NCBI GenBank assembly: GCA_023229135.1
Contig: JALNZT010000007.1
Span: forward strand, 1-64,000
Length of the DNA: 64,000 nt
Direction: 5' to 3'
Origin: Bacteroidales bacterium
GTDB lineage: Bacteria > Bacteroidota > Bacteroidia > Bacteroidales > F082
Below are positions 8,356 through 18,293 of the stretch, one piece after another. How positions within the stretch are numbered: the first letter of the stretch is position 1; every line of letters starts with the position of its first letter. Under the pieces are notes generated by a model that was given only the letters and a program-made list of their open reading frames with translations, searched no databases and had not been told where the DNA came from. The position numbers were made by a program, and so were the translations under genes.

Positions 8356-11300
8356 CTAATTTTTAAAGGATTTTCTAATTTTCCGCCTGAACAAATCTCC
8401 AAAGCGATCGAATTCCTTTCGATAGGATAGCCCGATTCCTTGGGTGTAGGGCGCATAATTCTCGAAGTTATTGTAATAATAATAGGAATTGATATTGGAA
8501 TGGTTAAAGGCCTTGGCGCGGAGTCTGCCATCGCGGGTAATTTTGACAGTGATATCCACGTCGCCCACGATATTACTGGCGTTTTGGGCTGCGCTGTTGG
8601 CATTTATCATACCGAAATTGCCGTCGATGGTAACGCGGTCGTTAAAAAGCTGCGTCGATAGCGCCACTTCCAGCTCTTCACTCGAGAGATCATCACCGGG
8701 CTTATAATGTACGCCCACATCAAAGTCTTTACTGATCTGAGAGAGCCAACTGCTTAACTGATTACTAATCACATTGATATAAGAGTTGCTCAAACTGGCG
8801 CTGCTTCCGCCGGCATAGCTAAAACTCCCGAGTACCAGCAGCGAAATCATTTGCTGCGTCATCATGGCAGCGTTGTTGGTGTCGAGTACCGCGAATACCT
8901 TTTGCTGTGTTTCCTCATCCACATTTGGCAGCTTTATTTTAAATGAAATATCAGGATTAAATAACTGATTTTCAAGATGTATAATACATTCTACGTTTAT
9001 ACGGTTACGGATAGCCGAGCTGGAATCCAGTACAATTCCCAGCGAGCTTAAAGAGGTTTTCACCTTGTAAAGCCCCTTTACGTCGAGCTCTGCATCCATG
9101 GGGTCGCCTGTCCAGGAGATACGCCCGCCTTCGAGCAAGTCGAAACGCTTGCGTACTAAATTCTCAAAAATAAAATTAAATTGTCCGGATTGCACAAAAT
9201 AATCGCCTAACAATGTAAAATCTCCTGCACCATTAACTCCCATGCGAATATTACCTCGGCCACGCGCCATCAGATCGCCCATATTGTAGGGCAGAAAAAT
9301 ACGCAAATTGGCATCGGGCGTCACATAGGTATTCAGGTTTATTCTAAAGTTTTGGGCAGGCTTGGGCAGTTTAAGTATCCCGTTTTTACTAATGCCGAAG
9401 TCCTTTTCACTCACAAAAATAATAAAGTCGTTGTCGCTCACATAGCTGCTGTTGTTGAGCGGGATAAACATATTGGTGCCCTGATTTGTGGTTGCCGTGA
9501 TATTTAGACTGATGTCATTGAGCAATCCTTTAATGACCACATCGCCACTCACCACCGCCGATCCATAAAAAAGATCATTCATTTTGCGGGTGGTGTTGAG
9601 CGCTAAAAACTCTGTAGGGTCGATACGTACATCAAAACGAAAGTCGCGCAGGTAGTTGTGGGTTATTTTACCGCTTACCGTAGCTTTATTTCCGGTGGTA
9701 TCATAAAGCACCAAATTTTCAAGTGATATCATTCCGGGTTCCACATCGAATTCATGTTGTAGTGAATAAACCGTGTTGAGGTAATCTACTCTGAATGCGG
9801 TGCGGTTGAGTTGTAACTTACCCTGCAATATGGGCTTATTCAGAGAGCCATCGAGTACAAAATTTCCGGATGCCAGGCCTTCTACCTTGCTCAAAACACC
9901 TTCAAGTAAAGGGGTGAGGGCTTTTATTCTGAAATTATCCAGGCCTATATCGAAGCGTATATTATCCGATTTGCGCATGGGATGATAAAAACCCGTTAGA
10001 TTCAGCATGCGATCAGTAGAGATATTGCCAACATTGATGATTTGCGCATTGAGATAAACCGATTCCTCAGCATTGTTCCAGGTTGTCAGGATACGGGCAT
10101 CGCCCAACTTTTCTTTGTTGAGGTACAAGTCTGAAAGGTGAAGATTGGTGAAAAATCCGGGCCGGTTATTCAGGTTCGCCAACTGCAAATCACCCGAAAT
10201 AAAGCCATCAAGATCGAATCCTATGCCACTGGTAATCAGATCGAAATTTGATAAATCCCATTCATTGAATTTAACCTCCAATGTATCGCTCTCATTTAAT
10301 GGGACATAGCCGTTTATGGCAATTTGTTGATGGCCCAGAGAAACATTCAGGGCATTGATTTCGGTTCTGTTACGCTCAAAACGAATATAGTTATCAGGAT
10401 TAATCACCAGTATTGAATCATTGATTAGCAATTCGTTATGATTGATTGTGAGCGTGCCGCCGTAGATTTCGTCAGGAATAAAAACCGCCCTAATGTCTCC
10501 TTTGTTTCGGGTTTGCGCTAGTTTGTCTTTCCAGGCCATGCGTAGCAGCAGGCTATCATTTTGAAGCTGTATTGCAAAACGCGGGCTTTCTATACCCAGC
10601 ACGGTGGTGTCAATAGAAGTGCTATCACGGAATATTATCTCCGACAGGCTCAGCCGCATATCGGAAGCTGTCTTGTTGCTGGTGTTGCGCATCACGATAT
10701 TGAGTAGGCGCAGGTCGCCCAGACCTATAGATGGCGAGCGAAGGTTGAGATTTAGCACACTGCTTCGGGTGGTAAAAACACCACTCATAATTGTATTTTC
10801 GGCAATGCTGAGCGAGGGCATAAACAAACTGCTCAAAGTCTCGGTATTTTTGAGTTTCAAAGCGAGGTAAAAATCCTGTGGCGAAATTTCTGTCAATACA
10901 GGTTCTAATCCGGGAATCTTCACATATTGCCGCACATAATCCAGAAAAGCTGATGGCAGACTATTAAAGTCGATACGCCCGCCCAAGTCAAATTCAAAAA
11001 AGTCAGTTTGCAACTGATAACGCTTGCTAATCAAAGCATCACTGTCCACTTTCAGAATCAGGCTGTCCATCCTGTAAGTGCCGCGGCTATCGCTATAAAC
11101 GGTGTTACGAATGCGTAAACTGCCTTGTACTTCATCGAGGGTGATACCACTCAGGTTGGCGGATATCTTACTCTTTATCAGCATTACACTATCCTGATCA
11201 AGCAAATTCATGGCAGCGAGGTCAGCATGTTTTATCTCACTCTCAAAATTAAAAACCGGTACCTTAGCATTCATATCAATCTCGCCATTAAAATCGAGGC

Positions 11301-12825
11301 TTAGCTTCTCATCCTCAATATCTATCCAGCCATTAAAACGTTTTTCTGAAAGCTCGCCTTTCAGGTCAATATCTTTATAAGTTGTGCCCAATAAACCAAT
11401 TTCAATAATCTTCCCGTCAATACTCAAGTCAGCGGTTTCCAGGTTGATGCCACTCCCTTTTAGGCTTGTATTCAGGCTTAAATTGCCGAGTATCTCTTCC
11501 TGTTGTAATAGCTTTCCAAGCTGAAGCCCCTTGGTGATAAGATGTCCGTTGTATGAAATTACTTCCGTACGGGGATTGGTTTTTACTTTGAGGTCGGTTT
11601 TGATAAATCCAGCATCGGTATTGATATCGGCCACGGCCAGAAAATCGTTGTAGCGGCCTGTAAATTTACCTCTTACGCTTACCAAACCCGCTACATCCAG
11701 CTCTTTTGGGATTTCTATAGCTATTTTCCCGGGTAACTGAAACTGACGTAAATCACGGGCAGAAGCTTGCATTTTGCTTATTTGAAACACCATATCGCTG
11801 GTGTAAAAGTCGGGGAGGCCTTTCATGTTGAAATTGCCTAAAAAGTAGGTCTTGTCTCCATAATTAAAACTGAACTGCTCTGATTTAAAATCACTTACAA
11901 CGCCAGAGACTGCTCCGGATATATCGAGATGGTTGGTCATGTCAAACATCACATCAGCAAAATATCCAATATCGGCCATATAAAGATGTGAAGGTTTTAT
12001 ATTGGCTTCCATACGAACCGAATCTATGAAATCTAAGAAAGCCGGGTAGCCCTGATAAAGCAGCTTCAGATCCAGGTTCAAAGTCGATTTCTCTGTCTGA
12101 ATCTCCAGGTTTTTTAACTCAGAACCGCGCGGTGAGCTGCTGAGTTCGGCTTGGAATTTTTTCAAATAAAAGCCGGAGCTGTCTCTGACAGTTAATTTCT
12201 GAAGATGGGCAAAAACCGAGTCTCCTTCAAAAATAATATTCTTTGCTATAAGTCCCAATTCTCTGAGGGCTAAGTGACTATAGTCTATGCCTTCGCCATC
12301 GGGATCGTCTCTATCTTTATCCCAATATTGAAAGGCTACATTGTTGAGTTCAAGCTCATCCAGCCTAATTTTAAAGGAAGAAGGCGCAGTTGACGAAGTA
12401 GTATCCTCGGGGACAACGAAATAGTCGATGATAAACTGTAGGTTAAGATCGTCGAGGCTCTCATATTTTATCAAGTTAAACTCAACATTATTCAATATCA
12501 GTCTTTTGATATGCAATTCCGAAGCAAAATCTGTAGGTAAAAGCTGGATATTCATACTTTCAAGGGCCAATAGGCTTTGCTTGTTTTTGTCCTCAATTTG
12601 CAAACCGTTTATGTTAAGTGAGAAATCAATATCGAGAAAAAAGGAATTGATTCTGATTTTAGTTCCCATCTGTTCAGACAGATAGCCGGCAACAGTGCGT
12701 ACGGCAAAGGTTTGCACAAAAGGATCGCGCAAGGCAGTATAAATGCTGATGGGAAAGGCTAGGATCACCATCAACAGGACCAGGAAGCTATTCCTGAGTT
12801 TTTTTTTGATACTTTTGTTGCTCAA
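8356..12825 (-). CDS. tamB: TamB-like translocation and assembly module protein
   Basis: 1489 residues. A single N-terminal transmembrane helix (LRNSFLVLLMVILAFPISI) anchors it in the inner membrane. The long body is made of AsmA/TamB beta-strand repeats. The last 400 residues form the TamB/DUF490 domain, with LLGDYFVQSGQFNFIF, GGRISWTGDP, LLVLGSFSYAGG and a barrel-like end. TamB forms a hydrophobic groove across the periplasm for lipid or outer-membrane protein traffic. The start is TTG at 12825; an in-frame TGA lies 18 bases upstream and the first ATG falls inside the membrane helix, so TTG is best. Divergent from tsaD with only 11 bp between starts, an arrangement I recall from other Bacteroidota. 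Confidence 0.92.
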   Translation of the reverse strand: MSNKSIKKKLRNSFLVLLMVILAFPISIYTALRDPFVQTFAVRTVAGYLSEQMGTKIRINSFFLDIDFSLNINGLQIEDKNKQSLLALESMNIQLLPTDFASELHIKRLILNNVEFNLIKYESLDDLNLQFIIDYFVVPEDTTSSTAPSSFKIRLDELELNNVAFQYWDKDRDDPDGEGIDYSHLALRELGLIAKNIIFEGDSVFAHLQKLTVRDSSGFYLKKFQAELSSSPRGSELKNLEIQTEKSTLNLDLKLLYQGYPAFLDFIDSVRMEANIKPSHLYMADIGYFADVMFDMTNHLDISGAVSGVVSDFKSEQFSFNYGDKTYFLGNFNMKGLPDFYTSDMVFQISKMQASARDLRQFQLPGKIAIEIPKELDVAGLVSVRGKFTGRYNDFLAVADINTDAGFIKTDLKVKTNPRTEVISYNGHLITKGLQLGKLLQQEEILGNLSLNTSLKGSGINLETADLSIDGKIIEIGLLGTTYKDIDLKGELSEKRFNGWIDIEDEKLSLDFNGEIDMNAKVPVFNFESEIKHADLAAMNLLDQDSVMLIKSKISANLSGITLDEVQGSLRIRNTVYSDSRGTYRMDSLILKVDSDALISKRYQLQTDFFEFDLGGRIDFNSLPSAFLDYVRQYVKIPGLEPVLTEISPQDFYLALKLKNTETLSSLFMPSLSIAENTIMSGVFTTRSSVLNLNLRSPSIGLGDLRLLNIVMRNTSNKTASDMRLSLSEIIFRDSTSIDTTVLGIESPRFAIQLQNDSLLLRMAWKDKLAQTRNKGDIRAVFIPDEIYGGTLTINHNELLINDSILVINPDNYIRFERNRTEINALNVSLGHQQIAINGYVPLNESDTLEVKFNEWDLSNFDLITSGIGFDLDGFISGDLQLANLNNRPGFFTNLHLSDLYLNKEKLGDARILTTWNNAEESVYLNAQIINVGNISTDRMLNLTGFYHPMRKSDNIRFDIGLDNFRIKALTPLLEGVLSKVEGLASGNFVLDGSLNKPILQGKLQLNRTAFRVDYLNTVYSLQHEFDVEPGMISLENLVLYDTTGNKATVSGKITHNYLRDFRFDVRIDPTEFLALNTTRKMNDLFYGSAVVSGDVVIKGLLNDISLNITATTNQGTNMFIPLNNSSYVSDNDFIIFVSEKDFGISKNGILKLPKPAQNFRINLNTYVTPDANLRIFLPYNMGDLMARGRGNIRMGVNGAGDFTLLGDYFVQSGQFNFIFENLVRKRFDLLEGGRISWTGDPMDAELDVKGLYKVKTSLSSLGIVLDSSSAIRNRINVECIIHLENQLFNPDISFKIKLPNVDEETQQKVFAVLDTNNAAMMTQQMISLLVLGSFSYAGGSSASLSNSYINVISNQLSSWLSQISKDFDVGVHYKPGDDLSSEELEVALSTQLFNDRVTIDGNFGMINANSAAQNASNIVGDVDITVKITRDGRLRAKAFNHSNINSYYYYNNFENYAPYTQGIGLSYRKEFDRFGDLFRRKIRKSFKN

Positions 12826-12836
12826 TTTAAACGTAT

Positions 12837-13859
12837 ATGGTCAGCTATATTTTAGGCATCGAATCATCCTGTGACGACACTTCGGCTGCGGTGCTACAAA
12901 ACACCAAAGTGCTTTCAAATGTTATTGCTAATCAGCAGGTTCACGAGAAATTCGGTGGTGTAGTTCCCGAGCTTGCTTCACGTGCTCATCAGCAAAATAT
13001 CATTCCGGTAATCGATGCCGCTTTAAAGGAGGCAAATATACATAAAAATGATGTGAGCGCGGTAGCTTTTACGCGTGGTCCAGGACTGCTGGGTTCGTTG
13101 CTTGTAGGCTCCTCTTTCGCCAAAGCCTTTGCGCTCTCGCTGGATATTCCACTGCTGGAAATCGATCATATGGAAGCACATATTTTGGCGCATTTTATTC
13201 AGGATGAGCCGGATAGTAAAGTACCTGATTTTCCGTTTTTGTGCCTTACCGTGTCAGGCGGCCACACCCAAATCGTATTAGTAAAAGATTATTTCGATAT
13301 GGAAATAATCGGTAAAACCATTGACGATGCCGCTGGCGAAGCTTTTGACAAGGCTGCGAAAATTATGTCGCTTCCTTATCCCGGCGGGCCGGTGATTGAT
13401 AAGTTGGCGCAGCTTGGAAACCCAGATGCTTTCAAATTTGCCGAACCGCGTATTGCAGGGTTGGATTATAGCTTTAGTGGATTGAAGACCAGTATTTTAT
13501 ACCTAATACGTGACGCCCTAAAAAAAGATCCACGGTTTATCGAGAGAAACAAAGCCGATCTGAGTGCTTCCATTCAGCATACCATAATAGAAATTCTGAT
13601 GAAAAAACTTGTGTTAGCCAGCCAACAAACTGGGATAAAACAGCTGGCCATTGCCGGAGGCGTCTCGGCCAACTCAGGCCTGCGCAAAGCCATGCAAGTT
13701 GCTGCTGAAACCTACAATTGGGAAATTTTTATCCCGAAGATGAGTTACAGCACCGACAATGCCGCCATGATAGCTATTGCTGGTTTTTACAAGTGGCGCC
13801 AAAAGGAATTTGCGTCTCAGCGCATGACGCCCTACGCCCGTCAAAGCAGCAAAAAATGA
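12837..13859 (+). CDS. tsaD: tRNA N6-threonylcarbamoyladenosine transferase TsaD
   Basis: 340 residues, the normal length for bacterial TsaD. It transfers threonylcarbamoyl from TC-AMP (made by TsaC) to A37 of ANN-decoding tRNAs, with TsaB and TsaE. Family marks: the start ILGIESSCDDTSAAV, metal-binding His111 and His115 in HMEAHILAHF, the phosphate-binding CLTVSGGHTQ, GEAFDKAAK, AGGVSANSGLR and the final metal-site motif STDNAAM. The ATG is 11 bp from the divergent tamB start, and the stop overlaps the start of the dGTPase gene as ATGA, suggesting coupled translation. Confidence 0.97.
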   Translation: MVSYILGIESSCDDTSAAVLQNTKVLSNVIANQQVHEKFGGVVPELASRAHQQNIIPVIDAALKEANIHKNDVSAVAFTRGPGLLGSLLVGSSFAKAFALSLDIPLLEIDHMEAHILAHFIQDEPDSKVPDFPFLCLTVSGGHTQIVLVKDYFDMEIIGKTIDDAAGEAFDKAAKIMSLPYPGGPVIDKLAQLGNPDAFKFAEPRIAGLDYSFSGLKTSILYLIRDALKKDPRFIERNKADLSASIQHTIIEILMKKLVLASQQTGIKQLAIAGGVSANSGLRKAMQVAAETYNWEIFIPKMSYSTDNAAMIAIAGFYKWRQKEFASQRMTPYARQSSKK

Positions 13860-15199
13860 AAGATAAAATAATGAATTGGAATCAGTTACTCTCGACCAAG
13901 CGATTTTCTACGTCAACGAATAAGAGCGATATCCGGTCTGAATTTCAACGCGATTACGACCGTATTATCTTTAGCAGTCCTTTTCGTCGTTTACAGAATA
14001 AAACGCAGGTTTTCCCGCTTCCGGGAAGTGTTTTTGTGCATAACCGGCTCACCCACAGCCTCGAAGTAGCCAGCGTTGGTCGTTCCATAGCACGTATCGT
14101 CGCCCGTGAGTTGATTTCAAAAAAACCGGAACTGGCAAATTCGGCGCTAAACGAAATCGATACGGTGGTTGCGGCAGCTTGTCTGGCGCACGATCTGGGC
14201 AATCCGCCTTTCGGTCATTCAGGCGAAAAAGCCATCAGCAGTTATTTTACCGAAGGCGAAGGCCGGCATTTGGAAAAAGAAATCACCCCACATCAATGGG
14301 CTGATTTAATTGATTTTGAAGGAAATGCCAACGCTTTCAGAACGCTGACACATCAGTTTGAAGGCCGTCGGAAAGGCGGTTTTTCACTTACCTATGCCAC
14401 TTTAGCCGCGCTGGTAAAATATCCCTATCCGTCCTTTGGCAAAGGGAAACGCAAGAAATACGGCATATTTGATTCCGAACTGGAAGACTTTAGCGAGGTG
14501 ATGCAGGAATGTGGCATCCCGGTGATCGGCCGCAGCACGGCGGGACACGAAATCTACGCGCGCCACCCCTTGGTGTATTTGGTGGAAGCCGCCGACGATA
14601 TCAGCTATTTGATTATGGATATGGAAGATGCACACAAGCTGGGTATTTTATCCACCGAAAAGACCGAAGAGCTGCTGCTTTCATTTTATTCAAAAAACGA
14701 AGACAGTGATTATTTTGAATACAAAAACAGGATTTATAAAGAAGTTACTGACACCAATGAGCGTATCGCTTTTTTGCGTGCAACGACTATCAATACATTA
14801 GTGAAAGCTGTTAGTCAGGTATTTATAGAACAAGAAGACGAAATTATGACAGGACAATTTACAGGAAGTCTGGTGGATTACCTGAATCCAACGCTCACAA
14901 AAGCGCTTAATATTTGCCGAAAAGTTTCTGTAAAACAAATATATAACCACCCTGCCGTTGTAAAAATTGAGCTCACCGGTTTTCATGTTTTGGGTACGCT
15001 GATGCAAGAGTTTTGTCAAGCGGTGTTGTCGCCGGAGAAAAATTATCACCGCAAACTACAATCGCTGCTTCCTGAACAATTCAAACCAAAAAATGAGGAT
15101 GTATATAGTAAACTGCAATCGGTAATCGACTTTATATCAGGCATGACGGATTTGTACGCGATGCAACTTTACAAAGATTTGCGTGGTATTGATGCCTGA
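13856..15199 (+). CDS. dgt: dGTP triphosphohydrolase (HD family)
   Basis: 447 residues from the ATG that overlaps the tsaD stop; an in-frame ATG at 13871 (MNWNQLL) is a good alternative, and the frame open further upstream is just tsaD read out of phase. The enzyme cleaves dNTPs, typically dGTP, to the nucleoside plus tripolyphosphate. The HD metal site is visible: His67 in RLTHSLEVA, His112-Asp113 in AACLAHDLGNPPFGH, and a later Asp in EAADDISYLIMD. SPFRRLQNKTQVFP near residue 41 is the conserved dGTPase entry motif. Its role is dNTP pool control, and in some bacteria defence against phage. The tsaD-dgt pairing suggests an operon. Confidence 0.93.
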   Translation: MKDKIMNWNQLLSTKRFSTSTNKSDIRSEFQRDYDRIIFSSPFRRLQNKTQVFPLPGSVFVHNRLTHSLEVASVGRSIARIVARELISKKPELANSALNEIDTVVAAACLAHDLGNPPFGHSGEKAISSYFTEGEGRHLEKEITPHQWADLIDFEGNANAFRTLTHQFEGRRKGGFSLTYATLAALVKYPYPSFGKGKRKKYGIFDSELEDFSEVMQECGIPVIGRSTAGHEIYARHPLVYLVEAADDISYLIMDMEDAHKLGILSTEKTEELLLSFYSKNEDSDYFEYKNRIYKEVTDTNERIAFLRATTINTLVKAVSQVFIEQEDEIMTGQFTGSLVDYLNPTLTKALNICRKVSVKQIYNHPAVVKIELTGFHVLGTLMQEFCQAVLSPEKNYHRKLQSLLPEQFKPKNEDVYSKLQSVIDFISGMTDLYAMQLYKDLRGIDA

Positions 15200-15312
15200 G
15201 TTTTTTAGGTAAAATAATTCTATTGCCATGGATGAATAGCAATTCAGGCTAAAATATACTTTTGAACATTCAGTAATAATATTCGTTATCTTCGCTACCA
15301 AAATTAAATAAA

Positions 15313-15870
15313 ATGAAGAATCTTCTGAAAACCCTCTCATTAATAGTAGTCTTAACTGCTTTTGGCACAGCGACTCACGCACAACAAAACTTTCAGGGCG
15401 ATCAGCCGCAATTTGGTAGTCGGTGGGTGTTTGGCGGTGACTTTGGCCTGGGTTTTTCAAACTACGGTTCCAGTATTCTGATTTCACCGCAGGTAGGCTA
15501 CCGCATAACGCCTGCCTGGGAATTTGGTGCGCGGCTTACCTATAATTATTACAGTTATAACCAGGCTGGGCTCAAGTTTTCCACCAATAATTACGGCGGC
15601 GGATTTTATACTTCTTATGAGATTTTCAGGGGATTATTTGCTCATGTTGAAAATGAAATACTTAGCTATGAGCAAGTTCGTTTAGATTATTTAGGAAATA
15701 CCACACGCGAACGCAAAATTATTCATAGCGTTTTTGTTGGCGGCGGCTATCGGCAGTACTTCTCTTCGCGTGGTTTTGCCAGTATCACGATTTTATACAA
15801 CCTCAATGAAACCCTTGATACACCCTATTCTAATCCACTGTTTCGTATTGGTTTTGGTTTTGGGTTGTGA
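15313..15870 (+). CDS. Small outer-membrane beta-barrel protein, unknown function
   Basis: 185 residues with a signal peptide ending ATHAQQ. The mature part is short amphipathic strands rich in Gly, Tyr and Phe (WVFGGDFGLGFSNYG, VGYRITPAWEFGARLTYNY) and ends in an aromatic strand FRIGFGFGL. This is typical of 8-stranded OmpA/porin-like barrels, with BAM recognition at the last strand. It has no T9SS domain. TATCTTCG at 15287-15294 resembles a -7 box, with TTTG at 15261, though the spacing is long. The function cannot be named. Confidence 0.8.
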   Translation: MKNLLKTLSLIVVLTAFGTATHAQQNFQGDQPQFGSRWVFGGDFGLGFSNYGSSILISPQVGYRITPAWEFGARLTYNYYSYNQAGLKFSTNNYGGGFYTSYEIFRGLFAHVENEILSYEQVRLDYLGNTTRERKIIHSVFVGGGYRQYFSSRGFASITILYNLNETLDTPYSNPLFRIGFGFGL

Positions 15871-16251
15871 GCTGGTTCAGGTATGATCTTTTACCTGGGT
15901 TAAGTCTTAAATATATTATTATCATTTGTGTCAAAGCAAGAATCCACTACGAAAAGTACTATTCTGCCACGAAATGATGCGCTGAGCTTGTCGAAGTGAC
16001 ACGAAATCACGAAGCTACCACAAAGCGTTTAACGTTAGCAATTAACATATTGTGGTATTCTTTATTTCTCGCCTTTTCGGAGGAAGCTTAAGCTTTGAAT
16101 TAACAAGAAAATTCATCTAATTATCCACAACGAAAACCTTGCTTTTTTCTCCGTCAAGGCAAAAAAATTTCGGTGGGTTTTTATTAAAAACCCACCGAAA
16201 ACATAAAATAAGATTCAAGAAAGAATACTACTTCAGTGTAGTTTAAGCCAG
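15871..16251. other. Intergenic region between convergent genes (381 bp)
   Basis: No ORF of note. It contains GCTGAGCTTGTCGAAG at 15981-15996, a phrase I recall as part of short dispersed palindromic repeats in many bacterial genomes, followed by CGAAATCACGAAGC-type short repeats. The right end holds the strong hairpin at 16168-16200 listed as a terminator. Confidence 0.5.
16161..16200 (-). terminator. Intrinsic terminator with 15-bp stem
   Basis: TTTCGGTGGGTTTTT (16168-16182) pairs perfectly with AAAAACCCACCGAAA (16186-16200) around a 3-nt loop. On the minus strand the stem is followed by seven T residues (16161-16167), so it fits best as the terminator of the lipoprotein gene ending at 16252; it may also stop the convergent barrel gene. 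Confidence 0.85.
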
Positions 16252-17397
16252 TTACCTTCTCGGTTTCACACGTTTGTAGCTGCCGTTTTCGCCCATAATT
16301 TCATACAGCCAGTCAAAGCTACCGTCTGAATAAACAATGGCCAGCTCCGGGTATGATTCATCGTAATCTTCGTCAACATACAGCTTAAACATAATATCTC
16401 CAAGTTTGGAATTTAAGACTGTATGATGCAGCTCCACAGCAAGTTGTGTATTGAGATAATCTATATCGCCATTGGTAGCCTCATCACCGATAAGTTCCAT
16501 ACGGGCCTCAATTTTAGCCATATTCATTGTGCCTTGTGCTTTTAAAGGGCTAACAGCATAATTTCCACTGAGTTTCTCCACATCCTCCAGATTAGATGAG
16601 TAGATAATATCCAGGTTATACCCCATCAGTTCAGTGCTACCTTCTTTAAAAGAAAGGTTGGAGCTGTAATTGGTGCCACTTCCATTCAAACTCATTTGGA
16701 ATTGGTAAGGGGCACTTGTCAGGTTGGCGTTTACCAATGTTGGTGTACCATCACTCGACAGTTCACTGTGATAGCTTCCGCTCATTATGCTGATACCATC
16801 CACCTTAAGGCTCAGGTCAGCATTTGTTGGCACCTCTTCCTGGTAGGTTTCAGTGACCCATTCTTCTTCCCAGGAATCCCACCAGGTTTCGGTATAGGTG
16901 ATTGTGGTGTATTCAAGGTTTTCCAGCGTAAATACAGCATTGTTTTGCTGCAAAGCGTGTGCTTGTTCACCAGCCGGAAAGTTTAATTGTAACTGTGTGG
17001 TGCTGGTGGATGTAAGCTCAAATTCATCAAGATCAAAATTATAGGTGTAAATACCATAGTCGCCAACTTCTGTCGCATTTCTATTGCCGGATGCATCCAG
17101 ACGGAAGTTGTCCTTGATTTTTGCCAGGTGAAGCTTTCCAGACTGAAAAAGTGTTTTCTGCATCTTTTTTCCCCAGTCTGCGTCCATCAAGACTGACAGA
17201 TAGCTCATTGTCTGCATCGAAGGGGTACCCATCACTTTATTCATTTCGAGATTAATTCCCTGAGTAGCGTTTCTTAGTTCTACCTTGGCTGTTTCAGGTG
17301 CAATTTCTTTGATTTCGTCCTTGTTGTCTTTACATGAAACAAAGGAAAAAACAAATAAAATCACAAACAATCGTGTTAACAATTTCTTTGTTTTCAT
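16252..17397 (-). CDS. SpII lipoprotein, unknown family (paralogue of the protein at 18249-19328)
   Basis: 381 residues. The signal peptide ends FSFVSC, so Cys22 is the likely lipidation site, followed by a charged linker DNKDEIKEI. The rest is a soluble beta-rich domain with long strands, including YTETWWDSWEEEWVTETY. The end carries LAIVYSDGSFDWLYEIM. The second lipoprotein 1.9 kb away has PMISYSDGSVENLEDML at the matching place, and both have a GIYxYN/GIYYLN strand before an FPAG/YPF turn, so they look like diverged paralogues. I recognise no known domain. Divergent from the YiiX-like gene. Confidence 0.75.
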   Translation of the reverse strand: MKTKKLLTRLFVILFVFSFVSCKDNKDEIKEIAPETAKVELRNATQGINLEMNKVMGTPSMQTMSYLSVLMDADWGKKMQKTLFQSGKLHLAKIKDNFRLDASGNRNATEVGDYGIYTYNFDLDEFELTSTSTTQLQLNFPAGEQAHALQQNNAVFTLENLEYTTITYTETWWDSWEEEWVTETYQEEVPTNADLSLKVDGISIMSGSYHSELSSDGTPTLVNANLTSAPYQFQMSLNGSGTNYSSNLSFKEGSTELMGYNLDIIYSSNLEDVEKLSGNYAVSPLKAQGTMNMAKIEARMELIGDEATNGDIDYLNTQLAVELHHTVLNSKLGDIMFKLYVDEDYDESYPELAIVYSDGSFDWLYEIMGENGSYKRVKPRR

Positions 17398-17443
17398 AAT
17401 GATTTGTTTTTTAATAGATTTTTAAAAAAAGGTTTAGTTTTAG

Positions 17444-17512
17444 CAAAAATAGTAAATTATTGCTATCGGTTGCTATTAAATACTACTTTAATCTAAAAAC
17501 TAACTATTTTTG
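17444..17512. promoter_or_regulatory. Divergent promoter pair for the lipoprotein and YiiX-like genes
   Basis: Both directions contain ACTATTTTTG, giving the -7 box TATTTTTG (consensus TAnnTTTG): minus strand at 17444-17451 and plus strand at 17505-17512. The plus box is only 4 bases from the ATG at 17517, which would give a nearly leaderless transcript unless another start is used. No clear -33 TTTG was found. Confidence 0.35.
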
Positions 17513-17516
17513 AGAA

Positions 17517-18293
17517 ATGAAAATTAAGGTGATGAGGCTTTGGACAAACAAATTTTACAGCTTATTTAGTGTAATACTTTTTGTTTTATTAGTGGTCGCA
17601 GCCTGCGATAACACTCGGAAAATGCCACAATCGGATGCTGTAGCAGATACTTCTGAAGAAATATCCTGGGCTTATGAAGGCATCAATGAATTAAAAAGAG
17701 GGGATATTCTGGTTAGGCCCAACTTGAATATCTTTCCAGGAACAGCATTGGTGCCGAGGGGAATGGGATTCGGTCATGCTGCATTGGTTACTAAAGGCTT
17801 TAAGCACTCAAATATAGACAGTTTGCTTGCTGGCATTCAAATTATTGAGTCGATTGCCAAGGATGTTTCAGCTGATTTTCAGATAAGAGAAATCAGTGGG
17901 CTTATAAGAAGTCGCTTTGACGCCTTTAATAATGACAATTTTGATCTGAGATATACCGGAAATAGGTACCGCTTGCGATTGGCTTTGAGCGAGGCAGAGA
18001 TTGATTCAGTTATTGCTTTTGCCTTGGCACAAAAAGGAGATCTATCGGCTTGGAATGCCAGTAAGGCCTTTCCTGATAACTCTTTTAATGACAGCCTTAT
18101 AGACATTGGACTTCGGGAGAATTGGGCAGATAATGCTACTTGGTATTGCTCACATTTGGTGTGGCAGTCGCTTTTTTATATTACCCGAAAAGATGCCGAT
18201 GCCAATGGCGGCTATATGGTGTATCCAAATGATTTGATTCAAGCTGATTTATTCGACAATACCGAAAGCCATCAAGGGCGGGCGCGTTTCTGA
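17517..18293 (+). CDS. YiiX/NlpC-P60-like papain-fold lipoprotein
   Basis: 258 residues. Lipobox VVAAC puts the lipidated Cys at residue 30. The mature domain resembles circularly permuted papain-like (YiiX/YebB, NlpC/P60) hydrolases: RGDILVRPN at about 61-69, catalytic His87 in GFGHAALV, and catalytic Cys near residue 211 in TWYCSHLVWQ, then YPNDL. The order His then Cys is the permuted order. Such enzymes cleave amide or ester bonds in the periplasm or on lipids; the substrate here is unknown. Its last 45 bp overlap the 3' end of the convergent lipoprotein gene. Confidence 0.8.
   Translation: MKIKVMRLWTNKFYSLFSVILFVLLVVAACDNTRKMPQSDAVADTSEEISWAYEGINELKRGDILVRPNLNIFPGTALVPRGMGFGHAALVTKGFKHSNIDSLLAGIQIIESIAKDVSADFQIREISGLIRSRFDAFNNDNFDLRYTGNRYRLRLALSEAEIDSVIAFALAQKGDLSAWNASKAFPDNSFNDSLIDIGLRENWADNATWYCSHLVWQSLFYITRKDADANGGYMVYPNDLIQADLFDNTESHQGRARF

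Noticed and set aside
8334..8603. 89-residue minus-strand ORF next to the tamB stop
   Set aside because: It overlaps the tamB C-terminus in another frame and its product has no recognisable feature.
13718..13855. Longer dGTPase start inside tsaD
   Set aside because: The extra residues are tsaD sequence read in another phase; the ATG overlapping the tsaD stop gives a normal family N-terminus.
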